Shown here piece by piece: positions 53,172-63,952 of a stretch of DNA of 64,000 nt. The stretch covers positions 3,968,001 to 4,032,000 of the forward strand of contig JAWZSP010000002.1 of NCBI GenBank assembly GCA_034401135.1, given 5' to 3'. Below the pieces are notes generated by a model that worked only from the letters and a program-made list of their open reading frames with translations, had not been told where the DNA came from and ran no database searches. Each line of letters starts with the position of its first letter. Position 1 is the stretch's first letter. The stretch is from Volutella citrinella. Taxonomy: Eukaryota > Ascomycota > Sordariomycetes > Hypocreales > Nectriaceae. Position numbers and translations under genes: made by a program.

Positions 53172-55043
53172 GCAGTCACTGCTTGGATGGATTCGACGGA
53201 ATGTCTAGCGAAGATCTCTGGTGGGCGCAACAGAAATAGAAGTCGATGATGTGGGCGGCGGGACCGCGGAAGATATTAGTCTGATCTCCAATGAATTTTT
53301 AGGCTGTCGTTATATATCGTTTTACATATCTCGAGCTCCTTGGAGTATCTCAAGGACAAGTGCTCTCTTATCAGGTCGACCTCGGGGTTGGTTCTCAGCT
53401 AGTTTCCCAGCATTCGATGCTGGTCTCTGTTGAAAAGCGCGGCATTTGATTGGTGATTTGGCTTTGATTACGCGGCCCGCATTTGAGCCTCGTGCAGGTC
53501 CTCTTGCATCCATCTTCTGCCATGATGATGACCAGAGATGGTTTGCAGAGTGGAGACTCGGGGAGGCTGGGGTAGGGTAGCCAAGGTCGGAACATTAAAT
53601 CTCCGGTGGGGCCTCTACTGGCTGCCTGCGCTGTGCAGCGATGTGTCTGTGGCATGTACTCCGTACTCCTGCAACATAGCACAGCACAAGACACAACGCC
53701 CGTTTGTGGTTTCAAAACATGGCGATCGCCGATTACCATCGTCTTTATCACGGAAAATGCAATCCCCCATCAAATCTCCCTCTGACAGCCGGTGTCGAGA
53801 TAAAGCCCAGCCGGACTGAAATGGTAAAAGCCCATGTGATGGATGGGCAGTCCTATTGACACGGCGTCTGCCTGATTGGACGCGCTGCGTCAGCCATTCC
53901 GTCACAAAAGCAATAGCGCCAGCCACTCTGCCTCACCAGCGTGGGCCCGGCGAATCAAGGCCATCTATTTTTGTCTCAGCCGAGCTGTGCGCGCCGAGCC
54001 AAGACGGAGGCGACGCGATAGAGTAGGGCTGATGGGTTGCTTGCAGACTTGGCCCCCCCCCCCAGACGAGAGATGGCCGACGCATGGGGCTGTGACTTGT
54101 CCATCTCGTTTCCAGGGTGGGTGCATAAGGCGAGCGACCATGGCGCAGTCTAGACCGTCGCAGCAGCCTGCTGTCGGGAGAGTGGCCGCGTGATCAACTC
54201 GGTATTTCGGCGCCGAGACGGGCGCCATTGGGTAACTGATTGTCCTTGGGGGCCTTCTGGGGTGGCATCACAAGCTCGGTCCTAACTGCATCGGTGTTCC
54301 ACTGTGTCCCCGCGGACCCCGCCTACGTAAGTCGCCAGCCTCCCCCCCTGCCGACTGAAGGTCCTCATCATGCGCCTGTGTGTCACTGTGGCGCCCCTTC
54401 GTGTTAATTACCAAAACGCCGCTGAGCCCCCTCCCCCTTTGAGACAGGCAGGATACGAAAAAAAAAATGCCATGGGGTGTGCGAGGGAGCGAATCACTGC
54501 TGACTGTGGCTTTCTGCAGCTGGTTCCGCAGGATCGAGTCGTACTCTTCGGGATTCCAGTCACTCCATAAAGTGACGGGGCGGCCCGTGACCTTTTGGAG
54601 TATAATTTAAGCCTTGGCTGCCTGTCACTTGTCGCTGGGCTGGCTTCCCATCCGTCCTTGCCGTTGCTTGTCCCTCCTCGGGGCTTGTTTTGCGAACCTT
54701 GTCCTTCGTGACTGTGCCTGACGTGGTCTCAGAGCCAGCCTCATCCTATTCGCACCGAGCCTCATCCCTTTGTGAAGCGTTACTCAGCATGGCCGCCCTC
54801 CAGTAGTCGTCTCGCCCTTCTCTGCAGCCCGTGACGCCCCCTTCAGACACACCAAAGGCGCCCACGACTTTCACAGCATCTCATCCTCTCACCATCGTCC
54901 CCAGTCTCCCGGTCTCCCAGCCTCCGGTCCAGGCTCCAGATCCCCGGCCTGCTGCCTCTAATGTTTTGTTGCTGCACCGCGATACCACGGCCGTCGCGTG
55001 GCTTGCATTCCAGTGCCGCCGCCATCACCAGCACAACAACCAA
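53172..55043. other. Intergenic region and leader of the GT32 gene
   Basis: About 1.9 kb. No gene is recognised. Features are a C-run at 54053-54063, an A-run near 54458-54466, a TATA-like TATAATTTAA at 54601-54610, and a long CT-rich leader from about 54640 to 55040. The GT32 frame is open upstream to 54831 but lacks an ATG before 55044. Confidence 0.5.
54601..54610 (+). promoter_or_regulatory. TATA-like element upstream of the GT32 gene
   Basis: TATAATTTAA lies about 430 bases before the ATG at 55044, at the start of a CT-rich region that would form a long 5' leader. It is a weak call from composition and position. Confidence 0.3.
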
Positions 55044-56096
55044 ATGAAGCCGCCCTTGATGCACAAGCGACTCCGGATACTCGGCCTGGCCCTGCTACTC
55101 CTCACGCCCCTGGTCGTCGTCGTTCACCAGGTCAGCTACGTCGGAAGCATCGGCCATGCTGCTAGCCTCGAGGACTCACTCCGCTTACTCAACCATTGCC
55201 CCGACCCAGGCCCCGACCCAGGCCCCGACCCAGGCCCCGACCCAGGCCCCGAGGCACGGCGCGAGAACGGTGCGGGGCGCCAGTCGAGGGATGCCGCGGG
55301 GGTGGTCTTCTTCACCATCCCCGACGTCCTGCACCAGATCTGGAAGACGGCAGATTACCACACTTATAGACCGGACGCGTCCCCAGACGAATGGAAGCAG
55401 GCGCTAGGCCCACTAAATTACACCCTCAAGCTGTGGACCGATGACGACGTCCTCGACCTTATCACGCGACAGTATCCCTGGCTGCTCTCCACGTACCAGG
55501 GCTATTCGCAGAACATCCAGCGCGCCGACGTCGCCCGACTAGCGGTCATCCACGCCGAGGGAGGAATCTACGCCGACTTGGACGTGTACCCGACATCGGT
55601 GGAGCTGGTCCGGTGTCTCCAGCACCTGGGCCTCCAGGCCGTGTTTCCCTCGACCGGCGACGCCCTCGGCCTGAGCAACCAATTCTTCATGGCCGAGAAG
55701 GGCTCGCCGTTTCTCTACTGGGCCCTGCAGGAAGCCAAGAGGCGGGGCGGGTCGGCGTCCAAGCGCATCATCCTGCCGTACCTGCAGGTCTTTTGGTCCA
55801 CGGGCCCAATGATGGTGACGGCGGCGCTGCGGGAGTACGCTTGGATGTTCCCCACGGCCGGCCACCGCGTGGGGCTGATGCAGCCGGGCTTCATGGACGC
55901 CGTGATTAACCATCAGGCGGGGCGGTCGTGGCACAGCGCCGACGGGCAGCTGCTGAACTGGTTTGGGGACTTGAGCGCCAGGTCTCTGCTGGAGATGCTT
56001 CTGCTGCTGCCGCTGGTGTTTGGGCTCGTGTATTTCATAGTCCGGCGGTGTCGTAGGAGGAAGCAGGCGTTGGAGGGCTTGGGTATTGAATTGTGA
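55044..56096 (+). CDS. GT32-family glycosyltransferase (DXD), membrane bound
   Basis: A 350-residue protein from the first in-frame ATG (55044). Upstream open codons start only at GTG. An N-terminal signal anchor follows a basic start (MHKRLRILGLALLLLTPLVVVV). A lumenal stem holds four PGPD repeats. The catalytic part has the GT32 landmarks IPDVLHQIWKT, LKLWTDDDVLDLI, NIQRADVARLAVIHAEGGIYADLDVYP with the DXD metal motif Asp178-Leu-Asp180, and NQFFMAEKGSPFLYWAL. A second membrane helix (LLEMLLLLPLVFGLVYFIV) ends in a basic tail. The topology and motifs resemble the SUR1/CSH1 mannosyl-inositolphosphoceramide synthase group of the Golgi, but other fungal GT32 enzymes share them. Confidence 0.85.
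   Translation: MKPPLMHKRLRILGLALLLLTPLVVVVHQVSYVGSIGHAASLEDSLRLLNHCPDPGPDPGPDPGPDPGPEARRENGAGRQSRDAAGVVFFTIPDVLHQIWKTADYHTYRPDASPDEWKQALGPLNYTLKLWTDDDVLDLITRQYPWLLSTYQGYSQNIQRADVARLAVIHAEGGIYADLDVYPTSVELVRCLQHLGLQAVFPSTGDALGLSNQFFMAEKGSPFLYWALQEAKRRGGSASKRIILPYLQVFWSTGPMMVTAALREYAWMFPTAGHRVGLMQPGFMDAVINHQAGRSWHSADGQLLNWFGDLSARSLLEMLLLLPLVFGLVYFIVRRCRRRKQALEGLGIEL
55199..55246 (+). repeat. 12-bp tandem repeat coding PGPD
   Basis: Four perfect copies of CCCCGACCCAGG inside the GT32 gene encode a (PGPD)-type stem right after the signal anchor. The array keeps frame for any copy number. Confidence 0.9.
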
Positions 56097-56140
56097 TGAA
56101 GCACCTAATAAGCATAGCGCTAGCACGAGTAAAGACCTAA

Positions 56141-56220
56141 TAATATCTTGAACTTTTGTAATTGACAGTGGCCAACGAGATAATATCTCAAACTTTTGTA
56201 TTTGACGGTGGTCAAGGAGA
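56141..56220 (+). repeat. 40-bp imperfect tandem duplication
   Basis: Two adjacent 40-bp units (56141-56180 and 56181-56220), both starting TAATATCT and ending GAGA, match at about 34 of 40 positions. They lie 45 bases after the GT32 stop, probably within its 3' UTR. Confidence 0.85.
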
Positions 56221-57285
56221 GCTGTGTACATGTATGTAGTCAACTACCAGTAACACGGCAGTATTGTAAGTCAAGTCATGCGTGCATGTCGTTGTCTCAT
56301 GCAAGCAGTGGGCAACACAAGCATGTCGTTGATTTACACGGCCCAACAGGGCATAGATATTCGGTCTTGGCAGTGCAAGGTTCCCAGGCACGGCGACCGG
56401 CTGCAGCTTAACGAGTGCACGTGTTCATGTTTCTTCTCCGCACACCAATGGAGTATCCGACCATGAACGGATTTGGCCAGCGTGTAGTCTGTTGATAATT
56501 GCTATAAACCGGGGGTCTGTGGAGACGGGGAACGAGTTGAATAGGTATAGTGCGTGAGAGTCTTGGCGTTGCTTGGCAGGAGATGGCCCGCATATCAACA
56601 TCAAGCCGCATGTCACAGAATGCTTCACGTAGATGATACGTCTCCTCTCAAGAAAGCACATGCATGTGCAAGAGTCTCATCACACATCCAAGAACTGCCA
56701 GTCATCGATCATTCTCTCAACCATTCCACAGTTGGCCTATCGCAGTGAGGCGATGACATGCCGTCCGTCCATGTCCCTTGGCAGTTTCAGCCAGACCGCA
56801 CAACAACCACCGTCACAATAGACTAGAACCAAGCATATTCCGCCCATCCAACAAACAAGAACAACCCGGGACCCGTACCAAGTGAAACAAAGCTCACCCG
56901 GTGCGCTAATAGTCCCGCCCAACCGGCCCACGCGGGCTCCATCCAGCATCACCGCCCGCCAAGACACGACAAGGATCGCGCACCGCGAGAGGTAGACAGG
57001 GATCAATGATGCCTGCATTACCCGCTCTACAAAGTCTTGGCAGGTTTGGCACCCCCGCTGAAACACACGCAGCGAGCCCTGAATTGGTGGGTTTTTGTTC
57101 TCAGGCTCACTTTGACTACTTACCTCGGGGGGGAACAGGGGGCAACCTTATTTTCTCCGGCTCGTCAATGCCACCATCCTCAAACTTCGTGGAGTTGAAG
57201 GTGGACCGGCGCGACTCACCGTACAGTAGCGGCTCGTACGACCAGGGGGGAGGGGGATGGAAACATGATAGGGGGGATGGGAGAG

Positions 57286-57293
57286 ATATATAG
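57286..57293 (+). promoter_or_regulatory. TATA-like element of the secreted beta-helix gene
   Basis: ATATATAG lies about 165 bases before the ATG at 57456, just upstream of a T/C-rich leader. Placement and composition fit a core promoter of a strongly expressed gene. Confidence 0.45.
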
Positions 57294-57455
57294 TTGTGAA
57301 ATGTCCGGCGTAGATCGCGCGTTGGTTTCTTGTTTCCCTAGTCCTTCATTCTTTCGCTGTTGTTTCGTCGTCGTTTCCTCACCTTCGTTTCGTCCCCGTT
57401 TCCCCCACCTGGCGTGCGGTTTAATACAAAAATACAGTCTTTCTACGCAGCAACA

Positions 57456-58730
57456 ATGAAGTTCCTCGCTACTACCGCCGTCCTTGCACTGGCTGCAACC
57501 GTCCAGGCCCAGGCGTGCGGCCGTCCCGCCCCCGGCACCGTCTCCGCGTCGTCGGCCCCTTTCGTCTCCGAGGCGCCCATCGTCCCCGACGCCCCCGTCG
57601 TCCAAAAAGCCGGCTCCAAGACCACCGCCAAGGCCACCAAGTCGGGCGTCGCTTCCAAGGCCCCGGCCGCGTCCTCCCCGGCGGAGAGCGCTGCCCCCGC
57701 GTTGGCCATCGCGGCCGGCGAGTGCGGCTCCGGGTCCCCCGACGCCACCGTCACCGGCACCGGCACCTTTGTCGCCAGCAAGGGCGGCAACCAGGTGTAC
57801 TCGGGCAGCGACTACCTCAAGGCCATCCAGGCAGCCGTCGGAGCCGTGACGGCGGGCCAGCGGGTCGCCGTCATGGCCTCCGGCTCCATCGGTAAGGGCA
57901 CCATCAAGCTGCCGTCGGGCATCATCTTCGAGGGCTGCGGCACCATCGACACGGCCATGGCCAGCGCAAAGGGCGCCATCGAGTCCATGGACACGACCGA
58001 CGTCTCCATCCCCTTCCTCAGCATGTCCGGGTCGCCCTACTTCGGCCTGCGCTTCGCCGGTACAAAGGGCCTCAAGCTCGGCCGCATCACCATGAAGCTC
58101 AGCGGCGGCATGGGCGTGCGCTTCGACCGCGACGGCGCCCGCAACTCAAACGTCAAGATCGACTCCGTCGTCGTTAGCGGTGCCGGCAGCCACGCCGTCG
58201 AGATCTTCAACATCGACGGCCTTGATATTGGCGAGGTCATCGCCCGTGACTGCGGCGAGTGCGGTCTCCTCCTCCAGACATCCACCGACGCCCGCGTCGG
58301 CCTCGTCGATGGCGACAACGTTGCCGCTGGTGTCGGCTACGCCACATTCCGCATGGCAAACGCAAACGGAAAGCTGCCCGACGGCTCCTACAAGACCAAC
58401 ATCTTCGTCGACAAGGTCATCTCGCGAGGCGGCGGCCGCGGCATCTTCTGTGTCTCTGAGTCGGGCGGCGTCGAGATCGCCGACATCGACCTCGCTGACA
58501 ACGGCGGCAACGCCCTCCTCATCGAGAACTGCTACAACGTCAACATCAAGGGCGGCAAGATCAAGGGCGGCGGCGAGGTCCGCCTGGCCGCCCGCAGCGA
58601 GTTCGCAAACAACAAGGACATCTCCGTCACCGCCGCCATCGACGGCACCACCGTCCGCGAGTCGCCCTGTGGTGACAACGTCACCTGGAAGGTTACCGGC
58701 AGCGCAAAGCTCAACGTCTGCAAGAAATAG
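57456..58730 (+). CDS. Secreted right-handed beta-helix protein
   Basis: A 424-residue protein in one exon. Residues 1-18 form a signal peptide (MKFLATTAVLALAATVQA). Residues about 25-85 are Ala/Ser/Pro/Lys-rich linker. From ECGSGSPDATVTGTGTF onward the chain shows repeated short strands with Asn and Gly turns (LPSGIIFEGCGTID, IFNIDGLDIGEVIARDCGECG, GGVEIADIDLADNGGNALLIENCYNVNIKGG), the pattern of a parallel beta-helix of pectate-lyase type. No pectate lyase, polygalacturonase or rhamnogalacturonase catalytic motif is recognised. Codon use is very C-ending, as in the LPMO-like gene, suggesting abundant expression. The start at 57456 is preferred over an upstream in-frame codon at 57360 because the signal peptide begins there. 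Enzymatic function is unknown. Confidence 0.75.
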   Translation: MKFLATTAVLALAATVQAQACGRPAPGTVSASSAPFVSEAPIVPDAPVVQKAGSKTTAKATKSGVASKAPAASSPAESAAPALAIAAGECGSGSPDATVTGTGTFVASKGGNQVYSGSDYLKAIQAAVGAVTAGQRVAVMASGSIGKGTIKLPSGIIFEGCGTIDTAMASAKGAIESMDTTDVSIPFLSMSGSPYFGLRFAGTKGLKLGRITMKLSGGMGVRFDRDGARNSNVKIDSVVVSGAGSHAVEIFNIDGLDIGEVIARDCGECGLLLQTSTDARVGLVDGDNVAAGVGYATFRMANANGKLPDGSYKTNIFVDKVISRGGGRGIFCVSESGGVEIADIDLADNGGNALLIENCYNVNIKGGKIKGGGEVRLAARSEFANNKDISVTAAIDGTTVRESPCGDNVTWKVTGSAKLNVCKK

Positions 58731-59771
58731 ACGGGCCGAGAAAATGGGGGCTGCTGTGTGGCTCTCGTGATGGTGCTCCTGGCGAGGCGCTCTGCGATGT
58801 AAATAGTTTCGCCCAGTAACCACTTATTCTTGGACCAAACCGGGATTTTGATCGAGAGTAGACCTGAGAGTGACTCGGCCGTGCGTGATAACGATATTAG
58901 GATGGTGCGAACGTCAACGCGCTGAAATTGCAGGTAGTGTTCCCTATGAATGCTTCTTTAGTAGGTGTGAGAAACCAGCCACTCATCCACTACGATCATC
59001 GTCAGAAGACAGCAAACAAGCCTTACAGCATTGACATCACCGGGTTGAATCATTCCAAAACTCAGTAAGAGTGGACACGTAATTTATGCATTCGGCAGCA
59101 TTCTCGCGTATAACATATATCCAGTCATTCAGTTCCCCGAACCCTGCGTATCCTTTATTGCGGACGTCTCTTGGCTTTTTTCCCACCCTTGCGCCACTGA
59201 AGATGCTCGCTGGACATTGGCCCGCCGCTCTACTCCAAGCTTTGCGCCATCGAGAGAGAGAGCCGTGCCCATAATAAGCATGCAGAGTCGACCCTGTAAT
59301 CTTCCCATCGGACACCAACCACCACTCTCCACGTCCGGTCAACGGCATGGAGCTACCATGTCAATCCATAATGGTTGATGCACGGGAATTACAGGATATA
59401 AAAATAACAATCGCAAACCACCAGAATACAGGTGTCTGAACAAAACGCCATGCCTTGAAGGGCTCCCGAAACTCCTCAATGCGGATCCGGTATCCCAATT
59501 TGTGAAAACGAGGCCAAGCTCAACGCCGAACTGCCATGTGAAAAATCATGTTCAAGTAATCGTGATGCGGTCGAATAGGTAGGTCTTGCTGCTGTCTCGA
59601 ATCAGACAGACAGGGTCGAATTAAGGCTGAACGCAGCAAGGGTGTCGAACCTCTGGGAGGCGAGGTGACATGTCGAATCTCATCAGTGAGGTGCACCCTC
59701 CACCCATTCTATCCGAGCCAGCTGTGAGCACGTGGGTGGATGACTCGAGACTCGAATCGATCGACAGTGCT
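58731..59771. other. Intergenic region, no gene recognised
   Basis: About 1 kb between the beta-helix stop (plus) and the end of the PP1-targeting gene (minus), a convergent arrangement. Short frames only, with no features. Confidence 0.5.
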
Positions 59772-62142
59772 CTAGCCCAGGATAGCGGGGGCAGCATGGG
59801 AGTCTCCTGCAAAGGGAAACCTCTCCTGGTGCGGAGGGTACGAGGCCGTACCATCATAACTTGGGAATGGAGGGGCAGAGATTCTCGAGGCGAGAGCAGG
59901 TCTCGGTGTTGAAAGTGGACCGCCCTCGGTCAGCGAGGCAACATCCCTGGGGCCACCCGTTACGGACGGCAGGCCGGTGTGGCCAGGTCGAAAGTAGGGT
60001 CCCGAGGGCCCAAGTTGAAGCGTGTGGTGAATGGCACCACCTGCGGGGTGAGTGCCGTGAGCCGAGTGTGGAAGAGGCCGGGCATCTCCCGCAGTGCCGT
60101 CAAACCGAGCACTGCCAACGGTGCCATCCTTGGCAGTCCCATCCTTCAGAGTAGGGCTGGACTGCTTGGAGCCAAACTGCAAAAGCATCATCTGTTAGTC
60201 AACCTTCCACAACTTTTGCCCCTCCATCGCGTCCGGGTGTAACGGTGGTGACGGAGGGGATCGGATCCGCGCCTGGTGAGACGGTCGTCTGGACTTGAGG
60301 AGCACCTACAAAGCAGTACTTGTTGACCAGCTCCTCGTATGAAGAGGTAGAGAGGGGAGGGTTTTGCGACCCGGATCCCGAGGTGGGGCTCAATGGTGGG
60401 CTGGCCGAGTTGGTCGAGCCAGCGAGCGGCTTCGACGACCGGACATTGGCCTTCATGTAGAGCCCATCCTTTTCCTTGTTGAGGGGCACCTTGGCAGCCT
60501 CAACGGCAGCGCTGAGTGACGCGGCAAAGTCGTACCGGTTCGAAAAGGCCTGTCCGCTAGGAGATGAAAAGCCATTGGTCAGGTTGTCTGCGAGGTTTCC
60601 ATGGGACTTGGTCTTCAGGCGGAGACCCCCGCCCGAGCCGGACTCCCCGAGATACTCGTGAATGGGCTGGTCAAAGTTGAGCTTGGCATCACCGCCGAGG
60701 TCGGCAAACGTCACAGGCATCGACTTGGGTCGAGGCAGACTGTTGCTGCCGGTCCGTCGGTTGCTGCGAGGCAGGCCGTTACCGGCTCGTCCAGAGGCGC
60801 CTTGGAAGTTGCCCTTGCCGTTCTGGGGCAGGTGCTTCTTCCTGAAGTCGACCTGGAAGTTGGAGGAGTTGTTGTTGTCCCAGTACTCTTGGCCGTTGAC
60901 GGCGTATCGGATACAGAAGAAAAGCGTCTTGGACTCGAGATTGGCGGTATCAGCCAACTTGATAGAGAAGGTGAACCTGTCATGACAGACGTTGGATTCC
61001 GCTTCCCGAATCTCGTGGCTGTACTCGCCCACAACCTCGGACGTCGTCTTCCAGTAGTCGAGGGTGAAGCGGCACGTGATGGACTTCTGGAAGGCCAGGT
61101 TTGCCACAGCAACGGAGCCGAGCATCGTCTTTTGGTCACTGGAGAGCCACACCTTCTCGAGCCTCACAGGCAGTAACTTCCTACGCTCGGAGTCGTGAGG
61201 GAAGTTGGACGTGACGAGCTCCCATTCGAACGGCGGAGCGCGAGCGCCTGATCGTTCGTCGCCAGGGAAGGGATACTCCCTGTCGCTGTCGTAGCTGTCC
61301 ACGGGCGAGGAGCCAGCGCTGACAGCCAGGGGTCGGTCAACCTGGAGGAAATGGCGAACGTGCTCTAGGTGGGAGTCAAAGTGCACGGCTTTGGAGAAGA
61401 GGGGGGTGCCAGGCATGCTCGAGGGCCGCCGGCGGGAAGGGGGGCGCAGGGCAGGCCGCACAAGCTCGCCCGACTTCTTGCGCACCATCTGGGGCTTCTT
61501 CTTGTCCTCGTCACTGTCTTCCTCGGAAGTGGTCAGGGAATTATCAGCGCTCTTGGCGTGGCCGGCATGAGGTTCGGTGGCAGACCGAACATGGCTGATC
61601 TTGCGGCCGCTCTTGGCCAGGCTTCCAAGCGAACTCGTACTGAAGCTGAAGTGCACTCCTTGCTGGGGCCCTGAGTCTGCTCGGTTGTGGTGGCTGCGTT
61701 GGGGGGATGGTGTTCGTTGTTGGGGAATCTGGCTGACGGCGGCCCGCAGGTCCTTTAGCTTCTCCAGCTTCCGTCCTCGAATCTTGGGCTCGCCCTCGTC
61801 GTCGCTACCGGAGGAGGCGGAGTCAGGGGGCGAGATGATGGCGCCCATGGGCATGGTGCGGTCGTCGGTCAATGGGGGAGGGGATTGCCGCACACTGGTG
61901 GGCACTGGTGACGACACCATACTCTTGAGGTCTTCCGAGGTGCCCTGGGGCGTTAGCTGGCCAGCCGATCCATCGCTGATGCTGAGGTCGGTTGCAGAAG
62001 GGGTTCGGCGGTGCTTGTGGAGGTAGGAGGCGGATCTGGGCAGAGATGGGCGGGCACCCGTTTGCATCGAGGAGCGGCGGCTCACATTAGGCGAAGAAGA
62101 CGTGGACGAAGCTGGAGATCGTGAGGGAGGCGTGTAAGGCAT
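59772..62142 (-). CDS. PP1 glycogen-targeting regulatory subunit (CBM21)
   Basis: Two exons: 62142-60310 and 60176-59772, giving 745 residues. The 133-nt intron (GTAGGT, CTAAC branch, TTTTGCAG acceptor) would otherwise give a shorter protein ending at 60199; the joined sequence reads NKYCF-FGSKQSS. The N-terminal 240 residues are Ser/Pro-rich. A PP1-docking RVxF-type motif, KAVHF, sits at 251-255 just before the domain, as in Gac1 and mammalian PPP1R3 proteins. The CBM21 domain (about 302-434) contains RLEKVWLSSD, GSVAVANLAFQKSI, FTLDYWKTT, FCIRYAVNGQEYWDNNNSSNFQV. The long C terminus is disordered. The role is to bring Glc7-type phosphatase to glycogen and glycogen synthase. It is a convincing housekeeping-type regulator. 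Confidence 0.92.
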
Positions 62143-63244
62143 CCCAGAAGGTCACTCTGACTCTGTTTGGGGAGGATCAGAGAAGGGTCCCGTGCCCCGG
62201 CTGGACGTAGAGATGCAAGTCGTCGGGGGAGAGGGGAGAACGCGCGTGGTGAGGACGGGTGTCAAGGCGATGAAACTTCTGGAAGAGCGCGTAAGATGAA
62301 GATGATGGCGAATTGGATGTGCCTCTGCTCTGGCCTGTTTCACAGAGGAAAGAAGGCAGGCAAAAATGTCAGGTGGTGACGCTGATTGGGGCTGAAAAGA
62401 GAGGAAGGCGTGGTCAGTCAGATGCTTCTAATGGCGTTCTTTCCTCATTCCCTCGGGACGACCATTGCGGACCCGAAATACCCGTCACGATTGTTGATTT
62501 GCAAGAATCTGATGGATTGAGGTGGGTATTACGGATGCAAAAGGGTTGAAGCGGGTTTGTAGCAGAGGGCTGAGTAATGATGATAAAGCCGGGCGTGACG
62601 CGAAATCGTCTAGCTACTCACATTAGGGTGAAAAGGAGATGATGAAGAGAGACGGGCGGGCGATGGCGGCGAGACGACGGAATGGCTCTGGCAATATTCC
62701 AGCAACAGAACCAAAATGTCGTGAAGCGACGGTCGCACGGCGATGAATTGGCGTCGGGGGGGAGGGAGGAGGAGCAGGCAAGAAGAGAGATGCCTCGAGA
62801 GTGGTGACGGTATAATATGGGTATGGGGGCGGGTCGTCGAAGTGGAGCGGACGCGAGGTTGACGGAGCCCGTTGATGATTTCTTTCTGTCTCTGCAGGGA
62901 GAGAGGTGCTAGCCCACAGGCAAGAATTAGTCGACGGGGGATGACGAGATGTTTTAATAAATGCTTGCAAAGGAGCAAGAGACGAGGGACGGCGGGCCAG
63001 ATGAGGACAAGGGCAGGCACTTGGACATTTGTGTGAGAGCGATGAGGGTATGAGTGGTGGGGAGTGGGCGTGGGCGACGGCGAGGGCGTGGGAGGGAACG
63101 TGGGAGTGGGAGGAGTGGGAGGCGATGGTGCTGCAGCATTACCACAGTTACTGCACCTGGGTCCTCCGGCGCAGGAGGGCTTGCAGGGCTTGCCAGGCTT
63201 GCCAGGCTTGGCTTGGCTCGGCCTGGGATGGGGGATGGCCTGTG

Positions 63245-63266
63245 TGCGGTGCGGTGCGGTGCGGTG
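63245..63266 (+). repeat. GCGGT pentanucleotide repeat
   Basis: Four direct copies of GCGGT occur in the G-rich region upstream of the PP1-targeting gene. Simple sequence repeat without visible function. Confidence 0.7.
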
Positions 63267-63720
63267 CTCGCTCTGTGCTTCGGTGTTTGGGTGCTGCTTT
63301 GGTTGGGAGGCTCGAGCGGCTTGGCTGCGACTAACAAAAACAAGGTTGTAGGCCACCCACAGCGTCGCAGGGCTAGGCAGGCCGCCTTGTCCGGATGGGA
63401 TGGGTCGTGGGCGCCCAGAGGGTGGGATGTGGGATGTGAGATGCCGCTCGAGGGGGGGTGAGCGCAGATGGCGATGGTGATGGTGGTACAGAGCGAGCGA
63501 ACGAAGGCACAGCTGCTGGGGCCCTAGCTACCTAGCCGACCACGCCGGTACTGTGCTGCTGCAGGCAGAGTGCTCTGCACACACGATGGAGGAGATGGGC
63601 GCGATGGGGGACGGGGATGAGGCAAGGCAGGGGTGCGATGGGGATGGTGGATGGATGGGGATGGGATGGGATGGATGGCTTGCTTGTCGATGAGGCGCGC
63701 CGACAGGTGGAGCGAGCGCC

Positions 63721-63742
63721 GGGGGGGGGGGGGGGGGGGGGG
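63721..63742 (+). repeat. Homopolymer of 22 G
   Basis: An uninterrupted G-run follows a G/C-rich stretch. Its length is likely uncertain because such runs are prone to sequencing and replication slippage. Confidence 0.9.
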
Positions 63743-63927
63743 CAAAAGGACGTGCAATGAGCGACGAACCCAACAAGAAAGCAAAGCAGCGTACGGAGCA
63801 GTGCGGCGAAGTCAAACAATGGACGTGGTATGTTTGGGAAAGCAAACCGGCTGCTTCGGCGCAGTCAAGGCTTTGGCTTTGGGGGCTCTTTCTCTTACCT
63901 TGCAATTGACTCACTGAGAGGCGGCTC

Positions 63928-63952
63928 GTTTGGTTTGGTTTGGTTTGGTTTG
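63928..63952 (+). repeat. GTTTG pentanucleotide repeat
   Basis: Five direct copies of GTTTG near the right edge of the window. Simple sequence repeat without visible function. Confidence 0.9.

Larger units (their letters stand above)
56097..57455. other. Intergenic region between GT32 and beta-helix genes
   Basis: About 1.36 kb. It includes the 40-bp tandem duplication and G-runs at 57241-57275. A TATA-like ATATATAG at 57286-57293 and a CT-rich leader come before the beta-helix gene. No gene is recognised. Confidence 0.5.

Noticed and set aside
54053..54063. C-run and nearby A-run as possible tRNA or poly(A) tail of a retroelement
   Set aside because: No target-site duplication, no reverse transcriptase remains and no internal promoter boxes were visible around them.
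61369..62026. Plus-strand frames over the PP1-targeting gene
   Set aside because: Complement of the coding Ser/Pro-rich N terminus, without supporting motifs.
62610..63356. 248-codon minus-strand frame rich in Pro, Ser and His near the right edge
   Set aside because: Reads through simple CT-rich repeats of a probable leader; composition alone explains the open frame.
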